DNA of 27,116 nt from the NCBI GenBank assembly GCA_002435825.1, contig DIVL01000011.1:1-27116 (forward strand). The letters are read 5' to 3'. Positions 1-7,237 of this stretch are shown one piece after another. The DNA comes from Anaerolineaceae bacterium UBA6133. GTDB taxonomy: Bacteria; Chloroflexota; Anaerolineae; Anaerolineales; Anaerolineaceae. A model generated the notes under the pieces. It saw nothing but the letters and a program-made list of their open reading frames with translations. It was not told the DNA's origin and searched no databases. Position 1 is the first letter of the stretch. Each line of letters opens with the position of its first letter. The translations under genes and the position numbers were made by a program.

Positions 1-24
1 AACATTTTCTATTGAGGCACTACG
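1..24. repeat. 24-bp terminal inverted repeat, left copy
   Basis: The first 24 bases are the exact reverse complement of the last 24 bases of the window (27093-27116). The match stops at base 25. Both copies reach the very edge of the sequence, so the true repeat may extend beyond it. No third copy was seen inside the window. Possible explanations are the inverted end of an insertion sequence flanking the region on both sides, a linear-replicon end, or an assembly break. Confidence 0.9.
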
Positions 25-268
25 CTCAGTACAACACCCAAGCTAATTAATTGACGTGGTTTCCCCCAAAATACCCAAAAGGGAGTGGGGCGTATTTCCC
101 TTTGATTGCCAGGATCGTAAAGCCTTTCCCGTTCTCAGATACGATCAACTTCGGGTAAAATATTTGTAATATTAAAGACTTGTAACTTTTCCACGGTTAA
201 CAAGTTAATACTTACATATCCTGGGTCTCCGGACGGACGGCGGCGAACCCACCACGGAGAGTTAATTA
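25..268. other. Intergenic region before the acyltransferase
   Basis: No gene is seen here. The stretch is AT-rich around 150-220 and must carry the promoter of the acyltransferase, but I cannot point to a convincing -35/-10 pair. A ribosome binding site GGAGAG lies at 256-261, seven bases before the ATG at 269. Confidence 0.5.
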
Positions 269-1561
269 ATGGGCACTTTTACCGACAATGTCATGGGGAA
301 CTACAACCAGAAGCTGGCGACAACAAAAATCGCCGACTTCCCGCGCTATGACTTCTTCAAAGAAGTCAAGCCTCAGGCCAGATATCTGACTCCAGTTGCC
401 TGGGCACTCAGCTATCCTGACGTCTGGAAGCATAAAACCCGCTTTTCCCGCGATTTGCAGGGCGTCAAGCCCCCTTATTTGTTGATGTGCAACCATAACA
501 GTTTTTTTGACTTTAAAGTCATGACCGCTGCCATCTTCCCAAAGCGCGCCAACTATGTTGTCGCACTTGATGGCTTCATCGGGCGTGAGTGGATCATGCG
601 CCAGGTCGGCTGTATTGCCAAGCGAAAATTCGTCAATGACCTCGAGCTCATTCGCCAAACAGTCAAATTGATCAAACAGAAACAAATTATCGCCTATTAC
701 CCTGAAGCGCGTTATTCCCTGATCGGCACGGACGCGGTGTTGCCAGAATCACTGGGAAAAATGATACGCTTTTTGAAGGTTCCGGTCGTCACGCTGATTT
801 CACACGGGCATCACATCAACGAGCCCTCTTGGAACCAAACCAACCGCGGGGTTCCCACCACCACCGAACTAAAACTGCTGCTCACCCAGCAGGAAGTTGA
901 GACGCTCGACGCAAAAGCCATTCAGCAGCGTGTTGAACAAAGTTTCGAGTATGATGACTTCGCCTGGCAATTCGAAAATAAGGTCATTCAGGACGCACCC
1001 GATCGCGCTGAAGGATTGCACCGTGTGCTTTACCAGTGCCCCCACTGCCAGACGGAGTACCGCATGAACAGCAAGGGAAGTGAAATTTTTTGCGAGTCCT
1101 GTGGCAAACACTGGCAATTAACCGAGTATGGTCAACTCCAAGCTGCTGAAGGCGACACGGAATTCCCCCATCCTCCTGATTGGTATGAATGGGAGCGGGC
1201 AAATGTCCGATGCGAGGTTGAAGCCGGCACCTATTACCTGGACGGCGAAGTCCTGGTGGACTCCCTGCCCAATAGTGATGGTTTTGTTCAGATGGGCACA
1301 GGCTGGTTGCGGCACAACATAGATGGGATCATCCTGCGCGGCGAGCATCTGGGTGAAAAATTCGAGGTCGTGAAGACAGTACCCTCTTTGTACTCGATCC
1401 ATATTGAGTACAACTACATTGATAAGAAAATGGACTGCATAGATGTCAGCACCCTGGATGATACCTACTTTGTCTATCCCACCACGCGTGATGCTTCGGT
1501 GACCAAAGTCGCGCTGGCAGTGGAAGAGCTCTATGAACTCAAGGTACGTAAAGCGCGGTAG
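269..1561 (+). CDS. PlsC-like acyltransferase with C-terminal zinc ribbon
   Basis: This 430-residue protein has the acyltransferase motif NHNSFFD (His76-X4-Asp81, the catalytic HX4D of glycerolphosphate acyltransferases). A second motif, YPEARYS (144-150), stands where the family usually has FPEGTRS and binds the phosphate of the acceptor. The PlsC family transfers acyl groups to lysophospholipids at the inner face of the membrane. After about residue 250 there is a four-cysteine zinc ribbon (C257, C260, C275, C278) and then about 150 residues I do not recognise. The protein is much longer than a minimal PlsC (about 240 residues). The ATG at 269 is supported by GGAGAG. The gene stands alone and converges with the guanylyltransferase. 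The acyltransferase fold is fairly sure; the substrate is not known, and the altered second motif argues against simply calling it PlsC. Confidence 0.8.
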   Translation: MGTFTDNVMGNYNQKLATTKIADFPRYDFFKEVKPQARYLTPVAWALSYPDVWKHKTRFSRDLQGVKPPYLLMCNHNSFFDFKVMTAAIFPKRANYVVALDGFIGREWIMRQVGCIAKRKFVNDLELIRQTVKLIKQKQIIAYYPEARYSLIGTDAVLPESLGKMIRFLKVPVVTLISHGHHINEPSWNQTNRGVPTTTELKLLLTQQEVETLDAKAIQQRVEQSFEYDDFAWQFENKVIQDAPDRAEGLHRVLYQCPHCQTEYRMNSKGSEIFCESCGKHWQLTEYGQLQAAEGDTEFPHPPDWYEWERANVRCEVEAGTYYLDGEVLVDSLPNSDGFVQMGTGWLRHNIDGIILRGEHLGEKFEVVKTVPSLYSIHIEYNYIDKKMDCIDVSTLDDTYFVYPTTRDASVTKVALAVEELYELKVRKAR

Positions 1562-1853
1562 CGGTAAAATCCGCTGGATCGTCGCAACCTTTGATGGGCA
1601 TACAATCCTTTGACGCCATAAGTTACGTCTCGATATCCTTGTAAATATCGTCATCCTGAGCAAAGCGCACGGTGGGTTAGCGAAAAAGATTGTTGGCATT
1701 TGAGGATTCTTTAAAAAGCCTACCCCCCATTAATAACCTATCCGGTGGGTTGGCTATATCGAGACTCAGGTAGGTGATTAATTTCCGACGCCATACTCTT
1801 CGAGCACGATGACCGACTCTACCAGCTACGAGCTATCACCTGTTTAACTAATC
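1562..1853. repeat. Intergenic region with a small repeat element
   Basis: This stretch lies between two convergent genes. It holds a sequence of the common 'GTCATCCTGAGC(A/G)AAGCG' intergenic repeat type at about 1650-1690, an inverted pair CGATAT...ATATCG (1631-1636 and 1645-1650), and a longer-range inverted pair TCTCGATAT/ATATCGAGA (1628-1636 and 1756-1764). It looks like a small non-coding repeat element. No gene is seen. Confidence 0.45.
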
Positions 1854-2924
1854 CTACGCCAGATCCTGCCGCCCGATCTCCTTCAGATGCTCTACTAAAG
1901 CCTTCACCTCTCCCGCGTGAGCCATGTCGCACACCAGGAGAGCGTCTGGCGTATCCACAATGATCATGTTTTCCAGTCCAATCCCAGCCACCAGTCGCTT
2001 ACCGCCGATGACCATCGAATTCTCTGAATCCCACAGCACCACTTCGCCGCTTCTACTGTTGCCCTTCTCATCCGAGACGAGTACCGTCTTGAGGCTGTTC
2101 CAGGTGCCTACATCCAACCAATCCATATCCGCTGGCAACACGATCACTCGTTTGGCGTTCTCCATGATGCCGTAGTCAATCGTCTGTTTGTCAATGCCTG
2201 GCCACAATTCGCACAGAACTGGATCATATTGCTCAGTGCCGATTGTTTCGGCTATGCGCATCAAGCGTGCATACAGATCCGGCATCTGCCACCTGAACTC
2301 CCCCATGATGCGATCCACTTGCCAGATGAACATTCCGCTGTTCCACGAGTACTTGCCTAAATTCAACATTCTTTGCGCATTTTGGACATTCGGCTTTTCC
2401 ACAAAGCGCTCCGCGGTGTAGGCCTTGAAACCAAGTTTCTCCCCCATCAGGTCTGCCTGCTCAATGTAACCATAGGATGTTGCTGGCCAGGTGGGTTTGA
2501 TGCCGAGAGTGACGAGGTATCCATCCTTGGCAAACGCCAATGCTGAGCTGATAACCGAGCGGAAGACATCCGGCTTGCCAATGATGTGGTCTGCCGTCAG
2601 CACGGCCATGGTGGCATCGGGATCGCGCGCTTCCAGGTGAATAGCTGCCAACCCAATCGCTGGGGCAGTACCGCGCCCTTCCGGCTCGATAATAAAATTC
2701 GCTTCAGGAATGGATGGGACTTGCTCATGCAAGACCTGGTTGTGATCAGCGCTGGCTACCACCAGGATCTGTTCTGGTGAAAACAAAGGCAGGAGCCTCT
2801 CGACTGCAATTTCAAACATACTTTGATCGCCATAAAGACGAAGAGCGGGTTTTGGGAGATGCTCACGGCTCAGCGGCCACAAACGCGTACCAGCACCACC
2901 TGCCATGATCAAGGCATAATCCAT
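1854..2924 (-). CDS. manC: Mannose-1-phosphate guanylyltransferase
   Basis: The enzyme makes GDP-mannose from mannose 1-phosphate and GTP in the cytoplasm, feeding cell-surface polysaccharide and glycoprotein synthesis. The N-terminal nucleotide-transferase signature GGAGTRLWPLSR with a following KP is present. So are GRGTAPA, the metal-site motif TADH, FVEKP, WNSGMF and DWLDVGTW, all typical of the family. At 356 residues it is the monofunctional form, lacking the C-terminal mannose-6-phosphate isomerase cupin of the bifunctional enzymes. The start is taken at 2924 because GGAGG (2931-2935 on the complement) precedes that ATG at good spacing; an upstream start at 2978 would add 18 unlikely residues. 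No sugar-nucleotide neighbours are present, so it appears to be a stand-alone housekeeping gene. Confidence 0.93.
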   Translation of the reverse strand: MDYALIMAGGAGTRLWPLSREHLPKPALRLYGDQSMFEIAVERLLPLFSPEQILVVASADHNQVLHEQVPSIPEANFIIEPEGRGTAPAIGLAAIHLEARDPDATMAVLTADHIIGKPDVFRSVISSALAFAKDGYLVTLGIKPTWPATSYGYIEQADLMGEKLGFKAYTAERFVEKPNVQNAQRMLNLGKYSWNSGMFIWQVDRIMGEFRWQMPDLYARLMRIAETIGTEQYDPVLCELWPGIDKQTIDYGIMENAKRVIVLPADMDWLDVGTWNSLKTVLVSDEKGNSRSGEVVLWDSENSMVIGGKRLVAGIGLENMIIVDTPDALLVCDMAHAGEVKALVEHLKEIGRQDLA

Positions 2925-2930
2925 TGAAAA

Positions 2931-2935
2931 CCTCC
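2931..2935 (-). promoter_or_regulatory. Ribosome binding site deciding the manC start
   Basis: GGAGG on the minus strand, about six bases before the ATG at 2924. It favours this start over the upstream in-frame one. Confidence 0.7.
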
Positions 2936-3075
2936 AGTGTTCTTGTGATACTCTGATTATACCCTTGCCCGATGGCAATCATGCGCTTACATTTCCCCCA
3001 CCACTCCCCAGGGGAATTCAGCTCACTGCAGCCCTCTTAGCTGCTTCGAAACTTAGTCTGCACAGGGTCCTCACA

Positions 3076-3603
3076 TCAGCTGTTGGGGGAAGCTTCGGCT
3101 TTGAAGCCTTCATGGAAGGTAACTGCGCCCTGAGGATATTGCCCGTCAAAGGAAATGGCAAAGAAAAACTCTGGAGGTACACCTTCGTAAGAAAAACCCG
3201 TCGGGTTGATGAATCCGACCTTGCCATAATACCTCGGATGACCCACCAGGCAGCAGCCCCGTGCACCCATCGTCTTAAGGCGCTCAAGACCAGTCCAAAT
3301 GAGGGCTCTGCCAATCCCCGTCCTTTGATACTCAGGCAGCACAGAAACAGGTCCAAGCGCATACCAGTCGGGAGTTCCGTCGGAAATGGTTGCGGGAGAA
3401 AAAGCGATGTGACCAATCACGCGACGATCAATTTCAGCGGTCAGTGAGATCGTGAGCGCGCCAGCAGCCCGCAGAGCCTCAATCACGCAAGGTTCGTTCA
3501 GGGTATCAAAGCCCAGGGGGCGAAACGCCTCAATAGTCACTTCACTAATCACGGAGTAATCTTCAGGGGTTTCATTTCTGATGAGGAATGTAGATGTTGA
3601 CAT
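3076..3603 (-). CDS. GNAT-family N-acetyltransferase
   Basis: This 175-residue protein has the GNAT fold. Motif A, around residues 82-105, contains LGPVSVLPEYQRTGIGRAL, with the acetyl-CoA pyrophosphate loop Q-R-T-G-I-G. The following FYGKVGF-like segment (YYGKVGFINP) is typical of the YhbS-like branch (COG3153), which is often annotated as a predicted acetyltransferase of unknown substrate. AGGG precedes the ATG. It is transcribed in the same direction as manC but lies 150 bp away, so it is probably a separate unit. The substrate cannot be told from the sequence. Confidence 0.88.
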   Translation of the reverse strand: MSTSTFLIRNETPEDYSVISEVTIEAFRPLGFDTLNEPCVIEALRAAGALTISLTAEIDRRVIGHIAFSPATISDGTPDWYALGPVSVLPEYQRTGIGRALIWTGLERLKTMGARGCCLVGHPRYYGKVGFINPTGFSYEGVPPEFFFAISFDGQYPQGAVTFHEGFKAEASPNS

Positions 3604-3832
3604 TTCGACCCTTCTGGTTACGGCTATGATTAGATAGTATATTCCTAATATCTCTTCCCGGCGATTATCTGCCGCGTTTGAAGGAATAAAGGGGAGACAG
3701 TTTTACCTGTCTGATGTGAGAAAGGTGGGTCTGCTTGTAGCCAGACGTCTGCTGTTATGCTTATCTCATAATCCGGGTCTCTGATAGAATTTCGGACAAC
3801 TTGACAAGGGAATCAAGTCAAGGAGAAACGAG

Positions 3833-4114
3833 ATGATAAGCAAACGCAAAGAATATGATGAAGAATTCAAGAAACGCGCAGTCCAGTTGAGTTACAACGC
3901 AGAGCGGACGGTCCAATCGGTGGTAGACGACCTTGGGATCAGTCCAAGTATGCTGTATCGTTGGAGGAAGAAATACAGTCAGACCGGTGAAAAGACAGAA
4001 GAGGCCGTCCAACTTGAGGAGGTGCGCCGGATGCGAAAGCGGATCGCAGAGTTGGAAGAAGAGAACGAAATCCTAAAAAAAGCATCGGCCTACTTCGCGA
4101 AACACCAACGCTGA
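3833..4114 (+). CDS. IS3-family transposase OrfA
   Basis: This 93-residue protein has an N-terminal helix-turn-helix (residues about 8-45, with SVVDDLGISPSMLYRWRKKY) that binds the element's ends. A C-terminal leucine-zipper-like coiled coil (about 60-85, RIAELEEENEILKKA) follows. AAGGAG at 3820-3825 precedes the ATG. Near its end the gene has a run of seven A (4075-4081) read as A AAA AAA G. A -1 slip there enters a frame that stays open into orfB, which would give the OrfAB fusion transposase. OrfA alone commonly acts as a repressor of transposition in this family. Confidence 0.92.
   Translation: MISKRKEYDEEFKKRAVQLSYNAERTVQSVVDDLGISPSMLYRWRKKYSQTGEKTEEAVQLEEVRRMRKRIAELEEENEILKKASAYFAKHQR
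4075..4081 (+). promoter_or_regulatory. A7 slippery site for programmed -1 frameshifting
   Basis: Seven consecutive A residues lie in the last part of orfA. After a -1 slip, codons from 4075 read through without a stop to the orfB ATG at 4138 (...TLTHDKKYAFM), so a fused OrfAB is possible. IS3 elements are known to make their active transposase this way; the efficiency here is not visible from sequence. Confidence 0.75.
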
Positions 4115-4137
4115 CGCATGACAAGAAGTACGCATTC

Positions 4138-5004
4138 ATGGAAGCGCAGAAGGGTAGTTCAAAAGCGAAGTGGGCCAAAGCCACCGGCGTATCACGTTCT
4201 GGCTACTACACCTGGCTGGAAGAACGTTCAAAGCGGGAAGCGCGGCGGAACGCGCTGGTAAAAACAGTCGACAGAGTATTCCATAAGAAGGGTAAAGGAC
4301 ATTATGGTGCCGAAAGGGTGTGCGGTGTGATCCGGCTGGAGGGTGGCAAAGCGTCCTTCGGCAAGGTCAAAGCCATTATGGACGAGCACAAATGGGTGTC
4401 CAGTCATTGTAAGAGACGATCGAAAGGAACAACCGACAGTCGCAAAGCCAGAGGTCTTGAATTGAAGAACCTGGTCAAGGGCTTGAAAATCACCCAAGCG
4501 TTTCAAGTTCTGGCCAGCGATATCAGTCAAATCTCAACGCCTGAAGGCAACGAGTATCTGTGCCAGATCCTTGACGTCTGGACGAATGTTGTGTTGGGCT
4601 ACGCTCAACAATCTCGCAAGACAGCTGACATTGTTTTGAAAGCCATGGCATCAACTCAAGGTCGCTGGCAGATACCGAAAGGGATCATTTTTCACAGTGA
4701 CCGCGGCAGTCAGTACACGGCTAAGGAAGTTATGGCTCAGATCAGTGCTTATGGTTTACAACTCAGTTTCTCAGACGTGGGGAAACCAGGTGACAACGCA
4801 TGGAGCGAGAGCTTCTTCTCCATTCTGAAGAAAGAGATTATCCACCAGCAACCCTGTTTGAGCAGAGAGGAGGCCAGAGTTAGGATATTTGAATACATTG
4901 AGACTTTTTACAATCCTTCGAGGGCACAGAAACGTCTGGGTTACTTAAGTCCGATAGAGTTCATGAGGAAAAGCCAACACGAAAATATGATCAGTCTCCC
5001 TTAG
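4138..5004 (+). CDS. IS3-family transposase OrfB (DDE integrase core)
   Basis: This 288-residue protein is the catalytic half of the transposase. An HTH_21-like segment (GHYGAERVCGVI) comes first. The rve/DDE domain follows: first Asp in VLASDIS, second Asp in FHSDRGSQYTA, and Glu in NAWSESFFSILKKE. The C-terminal YNPSRAQKRLGYLSPIEF is the usual IS3 ending. Nothing is truncated and no catalytic residue is missing, so the copy may be active. It is probably translated mainly as the frameshift fusion with OrfA; the ATG at 4138 is only the first one in the frame. The stop lies just inside the right inverted repeat. Confidence 0.94.
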   Translation: MEAQKGSSKAKWAKATGVSRSGYYTWLEERSKREARRNALVKTVDRVFHKKGKGHYGAERVCGVIRLEGGKASFGKVKAIMDEHKWVSSHCKRRSKGTTDSRKARGLELKNLVKGLKITQAFQVLASDISQISTPEGNEYLCQILDVWTNVVLGYAQQSRKTADIVLKAMASTQGRWQIPKGIIFHSDRGSQYTAKEVMAQISAYGLQLSFSDVGKPGDNAWSESFFSILKKEIIHQQPCLSREEARVRIFEYIETFYNPSRAQKRLGYLSPIEFMRKSQHENMISLP

Positions 5005-5020
5005 CACATTGTCCGAAAAA

Positions 5021-6562
5021 ATGTTGACGACCCACATGGAGACATTTGAAAAAACAGACACCTTTGATAGCGGTGAGACGTCCTTATTGACCTTTGCAGT
5101 TTCAAACAATGGACGATTTCTCGCAACGGGAGGTGATTCTTCGAGCGGAAAAGTCACAATCTGGGATCTTACTTCAAGGAAGGTGATCAAGACTTATAGA
5201 GCTCACACATATGAAGTTGCTGGCCTGGTTTTTTCACCCGATGGTAATCTGCTTGCTTCAGCTGGTTCATGGAAAGACAATACCATCCGCGTTTGGAACC
5301 TGCAAAGCAACCTGGAACGCTTCTCAGCTACAGGTCACAATGTCTATGTCTCTGAATTGGCGTTCTCTCCAGACGGTTCTTTACTTGCTTCTCGTGGAGA
5401 TGGTCGTTTCATTAAGCTTTTTGACGCTACCACTGGAAGGAACCTTAGAGATCTGTTCGCCAGCATAAACCAAGGCGATATTGTTGACTTTGCCTTCTCA
5501 AATTCCGGTCAATCCATCCTGGCAATAACAAAACAAGACCTCCTCCTAACCTGGGATGTTCAATCTGGGAAGATTACTTCTTCCATCCCAGTAAACTGTG
5601 GAGGTTACTGTCGGATGCGCCTCTCACCGTCGGATGAAAACGAGATCAGCTTACATAAAGACGATAAACTGACTACACTCAATATCCTTGAACCGGAATC
5701 GTACCGCGTTCTGGAAGATCATGAATACATCGGGGCGATTTATCCTCAGCAACCAAGTAAGGACACGCTTCTTACCATCTCACGAGACAAAATTCAGGAG
5801 TGGGACATAACTAACGGTGATCTGAATTCAAAAATTGAATTCGATTCCTCCGGATTTACGCTTTTCCCTGATAAGCAAAAGATAGCCCGGGTTGAGGAAC
5901 TCAACCTCATCCGTATCTTTGAGCTTGAAGGATTGAACTTAATTAACGAAATACCCTTGAAGGCTTACAGGGAGTTAGTAATTCTGGCAATTTCTCCAGA
6001 TGGGACAAAGCTGGTTGTCCGGACCAATCCCGGAACAACCACACCGATTGTTATTGACATATCCAGTGGAGAGATTTTATATAAATTAACTGGGCATACT
6101 GAAAACGTTCATGAGATTATCTTCTCTGAGGATGGACAATATATTCTTTCTGTTGGGCAATCGATCATTTTATGGGAATGTGCCACGGGACTTAAAATTG
6201 GCAATCTGGTTGGGAGCGTTGGCTACAACACAAACGTGTCGTTCACGACATTAACAAATTCCGCATTCAGCTATCTGAATGGAAAGATCATTTTCTGGGA
6301 AATCCCAAGCAGAAGCCTTAAATTCGAATTGCCCGTTGACGATTTTTTGGTGGGTTTGGCCATGTCACCAGATGAGAAACTTCTCGTGGGAATCACATAC
6401 GATGGTAAACTGCTCGTGTGGGATCTGGAAACAAGAAGCTCGATTCCTATTTCTGATATAAATGTTGCTGATGCATGGTCAAATAATTTGAACTTTTCTT
6501 CTGACGGTAAAATGCTGATCTTTACAAGCTCCGGTTGTATTACGCTTTGGGGTGTGCCATAG
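5021..6562 (+). CDS. WD40-repeat protein next to the IS3 insertion
   Basis: A protein of about 513 residues is built almost wholly of WD40 blades. Recognisable repeats include FAVSNNGRFLATGG...VTIWDL, LVFSPDGNLLASAG...IRVWNL, LAFSPDGSLLAS...IKLFDA, LAISPDGTKLVV, IIFSEDGQYILSV...IILWEC, LAMSPDEKLLVG...LLVWDL and LNFSSDGKML...ITLWGV. About nine blades are visible, some degenerate, enough for one or two propellers. WD40 propellers are protein-interaction scaffolds; no enzymatic domain, signal peptide or membrane helix is seen. The start is uncertain. The reading frame begins inside the IS3 right end (TTG at 5009). The first ATG outside the element is 5021, and neither has a good ribosome binding site. 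The native 5' end may have been lost or separated from its promoter by the insertion. Confidence 0.8.
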   Translation: MLTTHMETFEKTDTFDSGETSLLTFAVSNNGRFLATGGDSSSGKVTIWDLTSRKVIKTYRAHTYEVAGLVFSPDGNLLASAGSWKDNTIRVWNLQSNLERFSATGHNVYVSELAFSPDGSLLASRGDGRFIKLFDATTGRNLRDLFASINQGDIVDFAFSNSGQSILAITKQDLLLTWDVQSGKITSSIPVNCGGYCRMRLSPSDENEISLHKDDKLTTLNILEPESYRVLEDHEYIGAIYPQQPSKDTLLTISRDKIQEWDITNGDLNSKIEFDSSGFTLFPDKQKIARVEELNLIRIFELEGLNLINEIPLKAYRELVILAISPDGTKLVVRTNPGTTTPIVIDISSGEILYKLTGHTENVHEIIFSEDGQYILSVGQSIILWECATGLKIGNLVGSVGYNTNVSFTTLTNSAFSYLNGKIIFWEIPSRSLKFELPVDDFLVGLAMSPDEKLLVGITYDGKLLVWDLETRSSIPISDINVADAWSNNLNFSSDGKMLIFTSSGCITLWGVP

Positions 6563-6648
6563 ATCAGATTTTGTGCTTATTGGGATAATCCCTCATCGTA
6601 GTCGCCTCTTGTAACTTCTTTTACTTAGTCTATCATTCGTTTGGTTGT

Positions 6649-6660
6649 TGGCTACGCGCA
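6649..6660 (+). repeat. TGGCTACGCGCA repeat 1
   Basis: Exact 12-base motif, first of four direct copies spaced 175, 74 and 97 bp apart. It lacks the preceding AA shared by the other three. Confidence 0.85.
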
Positions 6661-6823
6661 CTATATACTGCTCTGGTAAACCCCTTTTTGCTTCACTCCC
6701 CCACCCTGCTTAAGGATTTACCTGAAAAATTCAGATTACCCAGCCATAATCGTTTTACTGGTTTCTATAACGATCTCACGCTCTTCATTTCAAAATACCA
6801 TCTCTTCTTCATAACATGTATAA

Positions 6824-6835
6824 TGGCTACGCGCA
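6824..6835 (+). repeat. TGGCTACGCGCA repeat 2
   Basis: Exact copy with the longer shared form AATGGCTACGCGCA. A TATAAT-like string overlaps its left edge (GTATAATGG). Confidence 0.85.
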
Positions 6836-6897
6836 ATACTATTTCATAATAAATCCATCACCGCATCCTCTACTCAAGCAGCTATGTACGACGTTAA

Positions 6898-6909
6898 TGG
6901 CTACGCGCA
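6898..6909 (+). repeat. TGGCTACGCGCA repeat 3
   Basis: Exact copy in the form AATGGCTACGCGCAT, 74 bp after copy 2. Confidence 0.85.
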
Positions 6910-6994
6910 TAACAAGGTTTAGTTTATTTTCCTCAAAAGCCATCTCGTCTCCCCTATTTGCTTGTATAGCGCTCAACATTCCATATTTCTGCAA

Positions 6995-7006
6995 TGGCTA
7001 CGCGCA
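6995..7006 (+). repeat. TGGCTACGCGCA repeat 4
   Basis: Exact copy in the form AATGGCTACGCGCAT, 97 bp after copy 3, followed by ATATAAT. Confidence 0.85.
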
Positions 7007-7099
7007 TATAATTGTAGATTTACATCCAATTACCTGAAATATGCAAACCTTACTTGTTTTTCGCTGCTGGCAATCCAGCTGACAACGTCCTAAAACCCC

Positions 7100-7124
7100 T
7101 ACCCTTCGGCAGGCGGGAAGGGTA
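7100..7124. terminator. Hairpin between convergent WD40 and initiator genes
   Basis: Perfect 8-bp stem TACCCTTC (7100-7107) / GAAGGGTA (7117-7124) with a 9-base loop. It could end transcription of the minus-strand replication operon, but there is no real T-run on either side, so a terminator role is weakly supported. Confidence 0.3.
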
Positions 7125-7237
7125 AATGGAATCTCGTTCTCCCAGAAGATCATAATTCTGACAAGCTTCTTAACCAGTCAAGACCTACCGTAAGGCAGGC
7201 GCAATATGTACAATATCAGGAAAGGGGGTTAGGATTC

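Larger units (their letters stand above)
3790..5018 (+). mobile_element. IS3-family insertion sequence, apparently intact
   Basis: The element of about 1.23 kb is bounded by imperfect 22-bp inverted repeats: left 3790-3811 beginning TTTCGGACAA, right 4997-5018 ending TTGTCCGAAA, with 10 outer and 6 inner bases matching. It encodes orfA and orfB in the order and relative frame (-1) usual for IS3 elements. I see no convincing target-site duplication: the flanks read ...TAGAA and AAATG. The insertion lies immediately before the WD40 gene and may have displaced that gene's own 5' region. Confidence 0.85.
6563..7237. other. AT-rich intergenic region with four TGGCTACGCGCA repeats
   Basis: No gene is supported in this 675-bp stretch between convergent genes. 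It contains four exact copies of TGGCTACGCGCA in the same orientation, a short inverted repeat at 7100-7124, and otherwise low-complexity, AT-rich sequence. A possible role as part of the replication island is inference from position only. Confidence 0.6.

Noticed and set aside
3018..3447. Long plus-strand and alternative minus-strand frames over the GNAT gene
   Set aside because: They are shadows of the acetyltransferase, which has clear family motifs and a ribosome binding site.
3780..5025. Target-site duplication of the IS3 element
   Set aside because: The flanking triplets GAA and AAA do not match; the A-rich junction makes any call unsafe.
6649..7006. CRISPR array made of the TGGCTACGCGCA repeats
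   Set aside because: Repeats are only 12-14 bases and spacings vary from 74 to 175 bp; no cas genes are present.
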